DNA of 64,000 bases from Nissolia schottii (lineage: Eukaryota > Streptophyta > Magnoliopsida > Fabales > Fabaceae). The position numbers were made by a program, and so were the translations under genes. The notes under the pieces were generated by a model that saw only the letters and a program-made list of their open reading frames with translations, did no database searches and was not told where the DNA came from. The stretch lies in assembly GCA_003254905.1 (NCBI GenBank), contig QANU01102613.1, positions 179,214-243,213 on the forward strand. The letters run 5' to 3'. Positions 1 to 12,405 of this stretch are shown piece after piece (the first letter of the stretch is position 1; the number at the start of each line of letters is the position of its first letter).

Positions 1-20
1 AAAAAAAAAGAATTTCAACC

Positions 21-170
21 TAGTGCTTGTTTGGTTTTCAGGTAACACACACTAAAATCAATTTTGAGTTCAAGCATAAGTGAAAATTTATTACTTCTAG
101 GCCTCTAAAATTGATTCTGAGCCATCAAAACGGAAATTCAAACATACTACTAGTAGGTTTGAAGTTCTTA
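21..170. repeat. MITE-like inverted-repeat element, copy 1
   Basis: A short AT-rich block begins with GTGCTTGTTTGGTTTTC. It ends with a segment whose reverse complement reads ATGTTTGAATTTCCGTTTTG, giving imperfect terminal inverted repeats of about 20 bp. The right arm resembles the start of a segment in intron 6 of the SQD2 gene near 16739, which suggests one dispersed family. No coding capacity is visible. The superfamily cannot be fixed from sequence alone. Confidence 0.4.
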
Positions 171-1492
171 ATTCATGTTGGTTGGTGTACTTTTTTTCTT
201 CATTGAATTTTGTCCCACTAAATTTTTGGCAGTTTCTCACGTGCTTCATGAAGTAAGTACTCTCTACTACTATATATATTTTCTATTTTTGATAATTTTT
301 AAAACTAAATTCATCAAATTTTGTTATCATTTTATGATATAATATAACATATTGATGTGTCTTATAATCTAATGTAATAAATTAATATTTTTAAATAAAT
401 TATTTATAAAAAAGTGTATCATAAATGTAATCTAAATTTCTAAAGCTCTTATAAATTGATTTCATCACCAAATGAAACTAGTTTTGAGAGTTCTCAAATG
501 CAATAGGGGCTTACCATGGTCAGGATTTATTGATTGCATCCTTTTCTGAGTTTTGGCCTTAGTCAATCATTACCAGCTTATGAGTTCACCTTGGATCTTC
601 GTTGACTTCTTGAAAAACAAAGAAGCACGCCATTTTTTCAATGAAAGTCTTCATTAATTAATACATGAGGGAAGCAAAATTACATCAATTCAACACCATA
701 AATCATCGGATCAAATAAAACCCCAACAAAAAATGAATTTGAGTCTCATTAAAAACTTTCAAAAAAACCTAATAAAAAAAACTCAAAGAGGAGAAAAGTG
801 TACGCCAAAGCCCACCCCAATTAAAGCAACCCAAGAGTTCTTACGACAGATTAATAGCCATCAAAATTCAAGAGACCAAACTACTCTTCTACGAGCATAA
901 TTTCTCCACTTTACTGAAAGAAAAAAAAAAAAAAAAAAAAAAAACCCCCAGGTTACTCTTAAAACAGAACATGCACCACTACACTACCACAACATGATCA
1001 ACTATACAAGCCAATGCACTAACCTTTAAAAAAAAACCATAAACACCAATCTATTATGCATATAACAATACGCAAGAAACAAACAAACAAACAAAACCGC
1101 TTATCCATGTCCCTTCGACATGGCGCTATATGTTGAGTATACCAGGGATAATTGGGTCTTCTAGCTAATTTTATTTTATTTTTCATATAAAAATGTTTGC
1201 ATATCTAAAATTTGACACCTCAAACATTTTAAAAAGAGATAAACAAAAAGTTTTAATTATTTTCTCTCAACACTCACCATCATTTTAAATTTTGTGTCTA
1301 TCTCTATCATGTTTACAAGATGTCTAACATAGATATTCAAATAATATATCTCTTTTTTTTTTTCTTCCTAACATTTCTATTTCCTTGCGTATGTGAGCTA
1401 CCGCTATAATTAAATTGACCGAACATGTCAGTCGTTCGATCCAACTTAATACTATGTGAGAGTAGCAAACATATTAAAATGATTTACATATA
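171..1492. other. AT-rich intergenic DNA, nothing recognised
   Basis: No reading frame or RNA gene is supported here. A poly(A) run of more than 20 bases lies near 920-943, and short AT microsatellite-like tracts occur throughout. Confidence 0.6.
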
Positions 1493-1606
1493 AGAGGTGT
1501 TTGATATATATGAAGTAAAATTGGGGTGGAAGTATTATAAGTTAGACTTACGAGTAATTTTACAAATTAATCCTAGTTTTACCTCCGTACCAAACACATC
1601 TCTAGA
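1493..1606. repeat. Short MITE, family B copy 1
   Basis: The block opens with GAGGTGTTTGATATATATGA and closes with a segment whose reverse complement reads GAGATGTGTTTGGTACGGAG, so the ends form imperfect inverted repeats. The interior (AAAATTGGGGTGG, then TTACGAGTAATTTTAC) closely resembles 6028-6120, a second copy in the window. It is about 110 bp and non-coding. Confidence 0.5.
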
Positions 1607-4600
1607 GTTAGAGCAAAACTTAATTTATCCAAATAGAACCCTATATCAAATCATTGCAACTTAAACAAATGTAAATTTTATTTATATAAGTATAAAATGT
1701 GATATTCATTGAGAACAATCTAAATAGTTAGTGAAGACAAAATATCAATTCTACATTTACTTAACTAAAATTTTCACCTATTTAAGTTACGATAATAATT
1801 TAGATGTGTCTAAATGTACAAATAGTAAAAATGTTCTTCATTTGTCGCTTATCTATCTTTTCCTTGCTAGTGCACTTTTTTTTTTACCAAACCTCACACA
1901 TATAGGGTGCCTTTTGTTTATGCTTATGGTAAAAGTACTTCTTTTATCATTATTTTCTCCATCTTTTACTGCTTCTGATTCTATCAGAAGTAAGTAGAGA
2001 CTTACTTCTCAAAAAATAAAAAAAATTGATTATCTTTTTATTTTACTTCTTTTGAGAAGTACAAACAAATAACACAAAATATAAAAGAAGTAATTTTCAT
2101 GCTCTAAAAATGCATACAAACACACCCATATTTTTCCATTTCAACACTCCACTAGACCCAATATGATCATTACACAAAACGAGAAATCACAAAAACAATG
2201 TTAAGCTCAAGTTGTCCAATGCACTGTCCTTAAGAATTATTCTATTGAAGTACAAAATTTCTCAAGAGTATAGCAGGCTCTTCTACCTTGACTAGAAACA
2301 CAAGAACTACAATATGACATTATCAAGAATAACTCAAGGAGATAAATAACAAAGAAGAAAGCAAGAAGAGAGGAGTGCAACGAGGAAGCAGTGTGTAAAA
2401 GGACGATGATGATTGTTGTTGTATGATTAGTCATTTAATCAGATTATATAACATTATGCATGATTAGTGTTTATAGGCAGGACATGTGGCATGATGCATG
2501 ATTAGTCCTTATCGCTAATATTGTCAGAGCGCATAGAATGCTTAATGTATGTTAGTTGAACAGTTCATAGCATGATTAGGTGACGCTCCTTAATAAGTAC
2601 GATGCATGATTAGCCATTAATCAAATAGACAGAATAAGGCATAACTAGACGGGCTCTGTTAAATAGCATGATGTATGACTCTTGTTATTCTCTAAGCACC
2701 ATGAGAATTAGTAGAATTATCAGAACCTTAATGTTATTAGTTATTAGTTATTATTAGTTGTTCAGTTGTGTGACATGGCCGGTGATGTGAAAGTAATTGC
2801 AACATAGTAAGTACTTTTGATATGGGAGCCTGTCCCAGTGAACCCTAACTAAATGTGAGTTAGCCCAGGATCCCGTCCTAATGCCACAGGGGGCTAACCT
2901 CTATAAAGTGAGGTTGAGAACTAGTACATCCTTGATTTCGTTAGAGGGTGGCAAGGACACTTGCAAAGCACTTTGATGCTTAACTCAGAGAAGTTGTTAA
3001 GAGATGTATGTTCAAATAGGATAGAATTAATTTTGTGCCTTAGTTTAACCTAAAGAGAGGGTACGTATAAGAGAATTTGTCCCACGGAGCCTTCTCTTGT
3101 GATATGAGAATGAAAGTTGAGATTACCATACTCCCATCACCTTGAAAATGGAGAACGAAATTTTTCTGTTTTATTTGTGTATCTCCTTTTCTATCTCACC
3201 AATAAAAAATTATCATGTGTAGTATTATGAGCAATTTAAAATGATTTGACGGAAATCATGAGTAAAGTAGTGTGAGATGTCAACATATAATTGGTGGGAG
3301 CCAGAGAGTGAGACAGGAGATTTCCATCTCAGTCGTCGGCTTATTGCCCAAGTGGGCCGGGTTATCTTCCCATGCCCATCTTGAATTGGGCCTGCAGCTG
3401 TGGTCCGTAATACAGCCCATATTTACATTTTTGTTGTTGTTGAATTCCATATTTTACATTTGTTGACAATGAAATGCTAAAATGGGCTTCATCAAATAAC
3501 TCTATAAATAAGACAACGGGCAGGCAGCCAGCCCTATACTTTTTCTTTTACTCTGCTTTTTCCATTTCTATTTTAATAGCTTCAATCTCGATATTCTCAT
3601 GCATGTTTTTAATTAAAAGATGATGATGACGACAACTCAAATTATCTCTTTCTGTTTGATTTGTTTGACGGTCTTCTAAGAGTTCACATATATTCAGGGT
3701 CAATTTCAAATTATGCGAGGAAGAGTGGGATATTCTGTCTTCATTGGGAGATATACTTAATGCTCTTGGAACAAGATTTTTTTTTAATGTTGTTTTATTT
3801 ATGTCTCATACATTAACATTGTAAACTAACTTTGTGAGCAATAATGTTTAGGTGTGAGACATTTAATGGAGTGGAGTATGAAAAAATTCTGCTCCAAGAA
3901 CACCTAAAACTTTTTCAATGGTTATACAATTACATAATAATAATAATAATAATAATTCAGTTTTAATAATGTTGGAAATGTTACAAGTTTGTATAACTGC
4001 AACTTGCTGATGTCCTCCAATTATTTAATAGCCAATACCCACCACAAATTTCGAGTGCTTTTGTTTACGAAAGCGATTTGAATAAAAACGTAATTGACTT
4101 CATTGCGTGCAAAGGGTTTTTGTGTAGTCTTTTACGATAAAGGGTTGCCAAATCGGACAAGTATATTTCCATTTTTTTATGCTGATCACAATATATTTTA
4201 ATGAGTTAATTAACTTGTCCCATCTACACGGTATAGGGCAACAAAAAATGCTACATGTTTTATATTGCCATGGAGACACAAACACTGCATACAGAGAAAT
4301 ATGTTTTTGAGAAGAGGATAAAGACAAAAAAAAATATATTAAAAATGATTTGTCTTAAATAATTTTTGAATTAAATTTTATAACTTAAAAAAGGATGTAA
4401 AAAATCTATTGTTTCTATCTCATTATCTCTGCCTTTTTGTTACATGATAAGAATCAAAGGCAAGTTTCTTAATCACCCCTTAATGTATACGAACAAAATT
4501 AGGTAATTAGGTATAAGATAAACATTAGTTTATGCACAAGATCTATAACAAAATAATATCAAACAAAAATTATTTTACAACTAATTAAGTGGTAGACAGA

Positions 4601-5095
4601 ACAATCTAATAAAAAAAATGATATCCAAGTTAACCAATATTCTGAAAGATTTTATCTCGCTTGAGTTATTTATAAGCATCAAACAAGTTTATTATTTATA
4701 TTTATATAGAACTAATTATTCGTCTACCACATGATTATGAGTTAATAAGTGTAGACGTTATAGCTTTTGGTTTGATAAGTATATTGAATTGTTGTTCCTA
4801 TGGTCCACATCTATCAAAATAAACCTATTAATGATTGTTAAACATGTTGCAAATCGAATATCCAATGGAATGTTCACCCAGATATTTTCTCCTTCATGAT
4901 CTCCTACTTCTACTTGTTATTAGGCAATCACCTTAGAATCCTTAATTGGCCTACCATTTTCTATATCTAAATATAGAATATCACAATTGTATAATTTGAG
5001 GGGGAAAAATATATATATATGTTCAATTCTTGGCCACAATGAGACGATGAAATGAAACAAGTAAAATCAGATAATATTTAAATAAAGAAAAGTGC
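1607..5095. other. Intergenic DNA with simple repeats
   Basis: No gene is supported. A degenerate motif, ATGCATGATTAG, recurs about four times between 2455 and 2680. An (AAT)n microsatellite sits at about 3933-3957. The moderately GC-richer stretch at 2820-3130 could be an old transposon scrap, but no family is recognisable. Short open frames here lack domain content. Confidence 0.5.
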
Positions 5096-5099
5096 TTAA

Positions 5100-5875
5100 T
5101 GAGAGTTTCAGTGCGCCATAGTGCGTTCTCGCGTCATGCATTTCCTCTTATGTCCGCTAGGGTTCTTCTTTTGCTACAGTGCGTTCCCTTTACTTCCACT
5201 AGGGTTTTTTTTTGTTTGTCATCGTCGTGTATTTTCCTATGTCGCTAAGTTTTCTTGCTCGATCTTGGCATGAGTTTCGTGGCCGTTAGACTTCCCCGGT
5301 TCAGTGGTTGTGTGTGGTGCTTTGATTCGTGTTGTTCCCTATTTTGCTTCCTGTTTGCTTTTGTTGACTATCGCTTTCAGTGTTGACTAAAAGCAAAACC
5401 ATGGAGGAAGGAGCAGATGAAAGTGATGAAAATGATGAAGGTGAATGTTGGAGATATGTCATCTAACGGCCGCAATCCTTAGAAATGGTAGCTGACTTTC
5501 TTAATATGGAGGGTTGCTCTGAATGATTTATTCTTTGCTCCCAAACTGGGAGTTGCCAAACAAGCAAGGGTAAATGAAGATTAGGGTGGAAAAATAATTC
5601 CCCTCAAGAATCTTAGAACTTAGACATTGTCCCTAATTATTATATTGAGGTGATTTAGGATTAAAATATTCTCATCTTTATTTTGTACCCATGGTATTTT
5701 TAGTTGTCTTGGTTATTTTCTTTCTTTTTTGCGAATTTAGTCTATATGTCTTGCTTTAGGTAATTATTTGAGAATCCCCACATCTTTTAATGTTGTTGTC
5801 CCTAATTAGAGACCTCTTTGTATTTTTTCTGTCTCTTTAAGAATGAATAAAACTACCGATCTTTGTCACACAAAA
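5100..5875 (+). mobile_element. Possible internally deleted LINE fragment
   Basis: This block is GC-richer than its surroundings. It begins with two diverged copies of a roughly 45-bp unit ending in CTAGGGTT (about 5118-5205). Near 5401 there is an ATG followed by an acidic Asp/Glu-rich peptide that stops after about 20 codons. The right part ends in AAGAATGAATAAAACTACCG, which resembles the A-rich 3' tails of plant L1-type LINEs. No reverse transcriptase is present. The LINE assignment is an inference from this layout; an old processed transcript is an alternative. Confidence 0.3.
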
Positions 5876-6027
5876 AAGTGTTTATTGGTAACGATTTTTG
5901 CTAAAATGCTCGTTAAATTTTTCATGAATAAGTGATTTTCATCATTTGATTTAGTTTTATTCACTATACAATTATGCTTATATTTCATTTTGTTTAACTT
6001 TGTTTGTATTATATAATATTAGCGTTA

Positions 6028-6120
6028 AGGATGTGTTTAGTATGAGGTTAAAATTGGGATAATGTTTCATAAATTAGATTCATGAGTAAATTCATACTTT
6101 TGTATTTACTAAACAAAAAC
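6028..6120. repeat. Short MITE, family B copy 2
   Basis: GGATGTGTTTAGTATGAGG, then AAAATTGGGATAATG and TTCATGAGTAAATTCATAC, parallel the copy at 1493-1606 in order and spacing. The right end, TATTTACTAAACA, is the inverted counterpart of the left end. It is non-coding. Confidence 0.45.
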
Positions 6121-6840
6121 TTATACTTCTTTTCTTTTTGCTGAACAAAAGTTTAGGTGGATTTTACATCAATCATTTTATAATGGCGCGACATACTTCA
6201 AAAACTTTCAAAGCACTTATACACTGTATTTATAGATCATTTAACAAAATGACACTTATATTAATAGTGAAAATAAAGCTCGTATATTTGTGAAATACTA
6301 TAACACATTTCTTACCCACTATCACAGTCATCTTTGACAATAAACTCTACAAAACACAAGAAACATGCCCTAAATGAAAAAAAAACAATAAAATAAGATA
6401 AATAAAGTAAAAGACGTGTCAAGTTGAAGCTGAATTTTCACATACAAGTTGTGTTGATATCAACTTCATATCCTTGTGTCTATCTAATTATAACAGTTGG
6501 GGTAAGTACGTAGTTACATTACATATTGCCCCACTAGCATGTGCCTTTCAAAATATAAGAGGAAACTATGGTAAATCAGTTGTACCACTTGAATTGTTCA
6601 ACACAGAAATAGGCTCTTAAGTAAGATAAAGAAAGAAACAAAAAAAAAAAAATCACAATAAACGAGGACAAAGATGAAGCAATTGTAGCCCCCACCATAG
6701 CCATGTGGTCTTTGAGGGGGCACTTTTTGTTGGAGGCATAGATGATAAAACTTAGAGTTTGAATTTTGAATATTTATATTTCAATGGTCCCATAACATTT
6801 TAAATCTCGTATTATGGTCCAACAAAAATATTTATGAATG
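6121..6840. other. AT-rich intergenic DNA, nothing recognised
   Basis: No gene or named repeat is supported in this stretch. Confidence 0.55.
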
Positions 6841-6960
6841 TATGAGTTTGGGTCTGAAATCGCCATGGCCAGAAATTTTTTTTTTAAAAGTGAAATCGCC
6901 ACACCACACCCTGTGGCGATTTCATACTTTTTTTAAAATGTCTGAAATCGCTAAGCGATA
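6841..6960. repeat. Hairpin repeat with TGAAATCGCC arms
   Basis: A perfect 12-bp inverted repeat (TGAAATCGCCAC at 6891-6902 and GTGGCGATTTCA at 6913-6924) encloses a 10-base loop. Further TGAAATCGC copies flank it at about 6855 and 6942. Related TGAAATCG/CGATTTCA text separated by T-rich runs recurs at 53940-54110, so this is a dispersed repeat. Its class is unknown. Confidence 0.5.
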
Positions 6961-7917
6961 CTCATACGTTTGTAAATTTGTGTTCTAATCCATATTTTGG
7001 TATACAAATTATACCAAATGCTACAAAAATGTAAAGAGGCCAAGTTTTCATCCTCATTTACACGTAATATACATCAAATAATTTAAACACCGATGATCAT
7101 TACTAATCTGATATACCAAAATAGGTGCAATAATGGTTTTTTTTTTCACATATTGATAATTCTTATCATGGCATTTGCGAAAAAGTTTCCTAAGTTGCAA
7201 ACATTGCAAGAAAAAATAGAGATTTTTCACGAGTAATTTCGATGAAAAATGACGAAATCTACCACAAATGTTTTTAGTAGATTTTATAACGGATGACATA
7301 ACTTAGAAAGTCTCTAAGAATGAACTATTAAATTACACCTTATATATTGAAGAGAACCATGCATCTAATAAATTAAGGTAGAGCAATTTCATCATATGAT
7401 TAAACACATTTTAAATGTGTGACTATACATATTTTCGATTTTACCATCACTCCATTCTTCACCACCAGTGACTGTCCACAGCCCCCAAAACCAAATTTGC
7501 TTCTTCCTCTCCCTCCCGCGCACACCTGTGTTGAGGCCGAGTGACTTTGATCCATATTTTGTTTTGGATTAGTTTATTTTTGTTTTGTATTTTGTATTTA
7601 TTATCTTATTTTTTGGACCAAAATAGCCTTTACTAGTAGTTATGCGTACTAAAATCTATTTTACAAAATAAAAGAAGAAATTGATTATAATCCAACAACA
7701 TTAAGAATTAATCATGTACATATACTAATTTTTTTAAAATTATTTAAGAAAATAAAATATTACAATAAATTATCATTATTTTTAAAAATAAACAAATTTC
7801 TTAGTTTTCTTTTTAGTATTTTTTATGCTATAGTTAGTTATGTAATTTAAATATGGAGGTTGATAAAATGTTTATTGTAATAATTTATTGAAATGAAATA
7901 AAAATTTAATATTATAT
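6961..7917. other. AT-rich intergenic DNA, insertion site of the copia element
   Basis: No gene is supported. The stretch ends with TATAT at 7913-7917, which is repeated on the far side of the copia element at 12624-12628. Confidence 0.6.
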
Positions 7918-8135
7918 TGAAAACATAGAGAATTCTTGCAGCAGAAGCAAGAAGAAAGAACGAGAAAAACTGAATTGTTATTCAATTAATCACAAAGGCA
8001 TTCAGCCATATATACATGTACAATGGGAGATACTTGCTCTGCAAGTTAAGTAAATAACTAACTCTCAACCAACTAACTTACACTAACTACCCTAACAAAC
8101 TTGAACTCCCTATTTTGGGTGGTTAGTGTCTAATA
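7918..8135 (-). repeat. 3' LTR of the copia element
   Basis: This 218-bp direct repeat has a near-identical partner at 12406-12623. On the plus strand it runs from TGAAAACA to GTGTCTAATA. It lies next to the polypurine tract, making it the 3' LTR of the minus-strand element. Confidence 0.95.
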
Positions 8136-8144
8136 CCCCCTCGC
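8136..8144 (-). other. Polypurine tract of the copia element
   Basis: The minus strand reads GCGAGGGGG immediately before the 3' LTR, the expected place and composition for the plus-strand priming site. Confidence 0.75.
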
Positions 8145-8149
8145 AAGCT

Positions 8150-9740
8150 CGGCCATCGTTGGAGACCTGAAACAGGTTGAGGAGGCCGAGGTTGGAGACA
8201 ATATGCTTGAAAGGCATAGGGCTAAGAGGTTTGGTAAAAATGTCTGCTAGCTGTAGCTTGGTTGAGATGGGGAGTAAATGGATAAAACCCGATTGGATCT
8301 TTTCTCTTACAAAATGGCAATCAAGCTCAATGTGCTCGGTTCTCTCATGAAAAGCAGGGTTCTGAGCCAGTTGAAGAGCCGATTGATTGTCACAAAAAAT
8401 AGAGGTTGGGGCCTTGAGTTTGATGCCAAGGTCTTGCAGCAGATAGCTCAACCACTGAATCTCACATGTTGCTACTGCCAAAGCCCTGTACTCAGATTCA
8501 CACGAGGACCTTGAGAGTACACTTTGCTTCTTGGATTTCCAACTGATGAGTGAACTGCCAAGAAAGATGCAAAAACCAGAAACTGATTTTCTAGTGTCAG
8601 GACAGCCTGCCCAGTCAGCATCTGTGTATGCTTGCAGCTGAAGGGAAGAGTTGCTTGGGAAGAATAGGCCAAGGCCAGGCTCCTGTTTCAGATAGTGTAG
8701 AACTCGAAGAGCAGCTTGATGATGAGCAGAAGTTGGTGTTGTCATGAATTGGGCCAACTGATTAACAACATAGGACAAGTCTGGCCTGGTTGTGGTAAGG
8801 TATATCAATCTACCTACCAACCTTCGATAGGACTCACCATCAGTTAAAGGATCCCCTGTAGTTTTGGATAGTTTGTTGGCAGTATCCATGGGAGTGTTGA
8901 CAGGTTTACAGGCTGTTAAAGAGGCATCCTGCAGAATCTCCAAGGCATACTTCCTCTGTGACAGAGATATACCAGAACTGTTCCTAGCAATTTCCAGCCC
9001 TAGAAAGTACTTTGCCTCACCAAGGTCTTTCATCCGAAAGGCATTGTGCAAATAGTCCTTCATTTCCTGAATAGTGGCAAGATCATTGCTAGCAAGCAAA
9101 ACATCATCTACATAGATGAGAAGGGCAGTGAATGAGGTTGGTGTGGTCTTAATAAAGAGGGAATGGTCTGATTGAGACTAATGATATCCACAGGAGATGA
9201 GAGCAGTGGACAGTTTAGAGAACCATTGCCTACTTGCTTGCTTAAGGCCATAAAGTGACTTTTGCAAGAGGCAGGCTTGTTAGTACCTGATGCTGGAAAT
9301 CCTTGGGGGAGTTTCATGTAAACCTCTTCATGAAGATCTCCATGTAGAAAGGCATTGTTGACATCAAGCTGATGTAAGTACCATTTCATGGAGGATGTGA
9401 GAGCTAAAAGCAATCTGACTGAAGACATTTTTGCCACAGGACTGAAGGTATCTAAATAATCCACACCTTCTGTTTGGTTATACCCTTTTGCAACCAACCT
9501 AGCCTTGTACCTTCAATGCTCCCATCTGCCTTCAATTTTACCTTGTATACCCATTTACAACCAATTGGCTGCTTGCCAGTGGGAAGATCAACCAGTCTCC
9601 ATGTCTGATTTTGCTTCAGGGCAGCAATCTCAGCTGCCATTGCATCTCTCCAGCATGCATGTTTAACAGCTTGGCTGTAGGATGAGAGATCAGTGAGTGT
9701 TGATGGGGTTAAGGTGTAATGTTTGTAAGAAGGGGACAAT
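8150..9740 (-). pseudogene. copia pol: reverse transcriptase and RNase H region (fossil)
   Basis: The minus strand encodes the second half of a copia polyprotein. Recognisable parts are the reverse transcriptase entry around 9300-9650 (LPTGKQPIGCKWVYKVK and [12 protein letters not shown]-type blocks), the catalytic YVDD box near 9090-9115, and an RNase H domain at about 8200-8560 (ADWAGCPDTRKSVSGFC, ESEYRALA). The region is broken. It is part of the element at 7918-12623 and not a host gene. Confidence 0.9.
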
Positions 9741-9899
9741 TTGTTATAGGACAGAACCTGAGATATAGGATGAGGGATGGAGGGTGCTGGTGAGTCTGCA
9801 GCAGTGAGTAAATGACAGTGGTAGTCTCGGAGGTAATTTGGAGTATGCTTAGGCCTGGTGGATCTCCTTGGTGGAGTGGGGTTAGAGGGTTGTGTGTGT

Positions 9900-11250
9900 G
9901 GAGCAGGGCTGTCAAGCAGGGTTGTGGGATATGTCAGGTATGGGATCTGGTTCTAGGTCTGGTTCAGAACTAGAAGAGGAAGGGATAATGGGTAAAATGA
10001 GCTCAGGCTGCTGTGGTGCTGTTATGGAATATGGGAAGAAACTCTCATAGAAGTGAACATTCCTGCTAATGAACACTTTCCTGCTGTGTAGATCATAGAG
10101 GACAAAACCTTTAACACCAAATCTATAGCCAAGGAAGATACACTTCCTAGCCCTTGGGTCAAGTTTTGATCTGTGTCTATGAAGGGTATTAGCATAGGCT
10201 AAACATCCAAAAACCTTCAGAAAGCTAAGATCAGGTTCCTTCTGAAACAACAATGTGTGAGGGCATTGATTGAGTAAAGTAGTTGATGGAATTCTGTTTA
10301 TAAGAAAAACAGCATGGTGGGCTACATAAGACCAAAAAGCTGCAGGGAGATTAGCTTGAAATAGCAATGCCCTTGTCACATTCATTAAGTGCTGATGCTT
10401 CCTCTCCACTATGGCATTTTGTTGTGGAGTTTCCACATACGACAGCTGATGTACAATTCCTTTTGTAGAGAAAAATTGCTTCAAAGTGAACTCTGGGCCA
10501 TTGTCACTCCTGATCTTTTTAACTAGCTTGCCAAACTGAGATTCAACCATGTGGATAAAGTTCTGCAGAGCCATGGAGGCCTCAGATTTTGATCGCAGTA
10601 GATAAACCCACACATGTCTGCTATGGTCATCTACCAATGTAAGAAAGTACTTATGCCCCTGCAAGGAGGGAACAGGTAGGGGACCAAAGATATCTACATG
10701 CAGCAGATCAAAAATGCTAACAGACTTTGAGGTGCTGAGTGCATAAGGTAGTGCCTTTTGTTTTGCAAAATGACATACATCACAGGCAGATAAACTATGA
10801 GTAACAGGAATGAAATCACATTTATTATTCATCAATTTCAGTTTGTCCTTTGGTATATGACCAAGGCGAAAACGCCACAAGTCAAAAGCACAATGCTGGA
10901 CAGAATTAACAGAATGGGAAATTGAAAGAGGAACATTAAAAGAAACAGGTTCCTTGAGTATGTATAGGCCTTTTTCCACTTTAGCAAGACCAATCTCCTC
11001 CATGCCGTGGCAATCCTGAATTGCACAAGAGTCAAAACACACTCTAAGGATGCAATCATTGTCAAAGCATAGTTTAGTGACAGCAATCAAATTGAAGGCA
11101 AAGCCGGGTATGTAAAGCACATCAGTAAGGCAGATTCTGTTATTAAGAATGATAGTACCAGCAATGTGAGAGGCCAGGACTTGGCCATTAGGGAGAGAGA
11201 TATTGATGGGAGGATCAATGGTTTTATAAGAACTATAAAGATCCATTGAA
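9900..11250 (-). pseudogene. copia pol: integrase region (fossil)
   Basis: The minus strand shows a GAG-pre-integrase zinc-binding segment (FRLGHIPKDKL...ACDVCHFAKQKALP) near 10760-10870. The integrase core follows, with HVDIFGPLPVP, LTLVDDHSRHVWVY and IRSDNGPEF blocks at about 10480-10710, then the copia-typical KVFGCLAYA and KCIFLGY motifs at about 10100-10210. Integrase upstream of reverse transcriptase is the copia arrangement. It belongs to the broken element. Confidence 0.9.
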
Positions 11251-11269
11251 CAGCAGATATGGTTAGTGG

Positions 11270-12345
11270 CACCGAATCAAGAATCCAAGAAACACTAACT
11301 TGCCTACCTGAATTGGAGACCTGGTTGGCAAGATTGAGATGGAAGGATGATGATCCAGGTGGATTGATGAGAGCCAGAATGCTTTGGTACTGGTCAGCAG
11401 TGAACCCAAACTGAACAGGTGCAGCAGATGGATCAGAGGTAGTACCAGAAGCTGCAGCCTCAGAAGTAACAGCATTAACTTTCTTTGATTTGAACTTGTA
11501 TCCAGCAGGGTAACCGTGCTTCTTGTAACACTCTTCAACAGTATGGCCACGGAATCCACAGAAGGTACACTTCTTGCCTTTGGTTGCAAGAGATTTTTCA
11601 GAGTAGGTGGAGGTGCTGAATAGTTGAGTAACAACTTTGCATCATTGTGAGTGGAAAGTTGGAGTTCATGTTGAACCACTAAGGAAAAAACACGATTGAG
11701 TAGTGGGAGAGGGTCCATGAGGAGAATCTGAGAACGAACAGTATGAAATGAATCATTAAGTCCCTTCAGGAACCGAATTATGCGATCAGAATCACGTTGC
11801 AGTCGAACAACAGAAAGCGCACCACAAGAACACGGTGAGGAACAGGAATAAGCAGGGATAGGGCGAAACACGTCCAATTCATCCCACAACATCTTGAGTT
11901 CAGTGAAGAATTTTGTTACAGAAAGATCGCCCTGTCCAACAGAAGCAATTTCTTCTTGCAAATCAGCGATACGAAACAGATCGCCTTGAGAAAAACGGTC
12001 CTGGAGTTCTTGCCAAACTTCGCTTGCCTTGTCCAACCAAATGACGCTCTGCGCGATGGATGGCTCAAGTGCGCGTATCAGCCATGAGAGCACCATGTGA
12101 TTGCACCTCTCTCAAAGCGGAAACAGAGAGGAATCCTTGGCAGGAACAACAATGGAGCCATCAACAAATTGAAGTTTGTTCTTAGAAAGTAAGGCCATAC
12201 GGAAAGCTCGGGACCAACCATGGTAGTTGGAACCGGTAAGAAGAGAAGAGACGAGAATGAGGGAGGGATTCTCGTTAGGATGAAGGTAGTACGGAGAGAG
12301 AGGATCGCGTGCAGGATCTTGTGGGGGAACCTCATGATCTGCCAT
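11270..12345 (-). pseudogene. copia gag region (fossil)
   Basis: The minus strand starts at an ATG 60 bp inside the 5' LTR with MADHEVPPQDPARDP. It continues into a plant copia Gag (UBN2-type) with LLTGSNYHGWSRAFRMAL, LDKASEVWQELQDRFSQGD and an Fx(T)ELKMLWDELD segment. A CCHC-type zinc knuckle (CTFCGFRGHTVEEC) lies near 11530-11580. This is the nucleocapsid portion of the broken element. Confidence 0.85.
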
Positions 12346-12397
12346 GGAAGCTATGGAGGAAGCCGAGAGAGAGAGAATGCGGAAGCTTTCACGTCAA

Positions 12398-12405
12398 TGA
12401 TACCA
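12398..12405 (-). other. Primer binding site of the copia element
   Basis: Directly inside the 5' LTR the minus strand reads TGGTATCA, the start of the sequence complementary to the 3' end of initiator methionine tRNA used by most plant copia elements. Confidence 0.8.

Noticed and set aside
8278-9055. Plus-strand open frames across 8.3-9.1 kb
   Set aside because: They are antisense to the copia RNase H and reverse transcriptase region.
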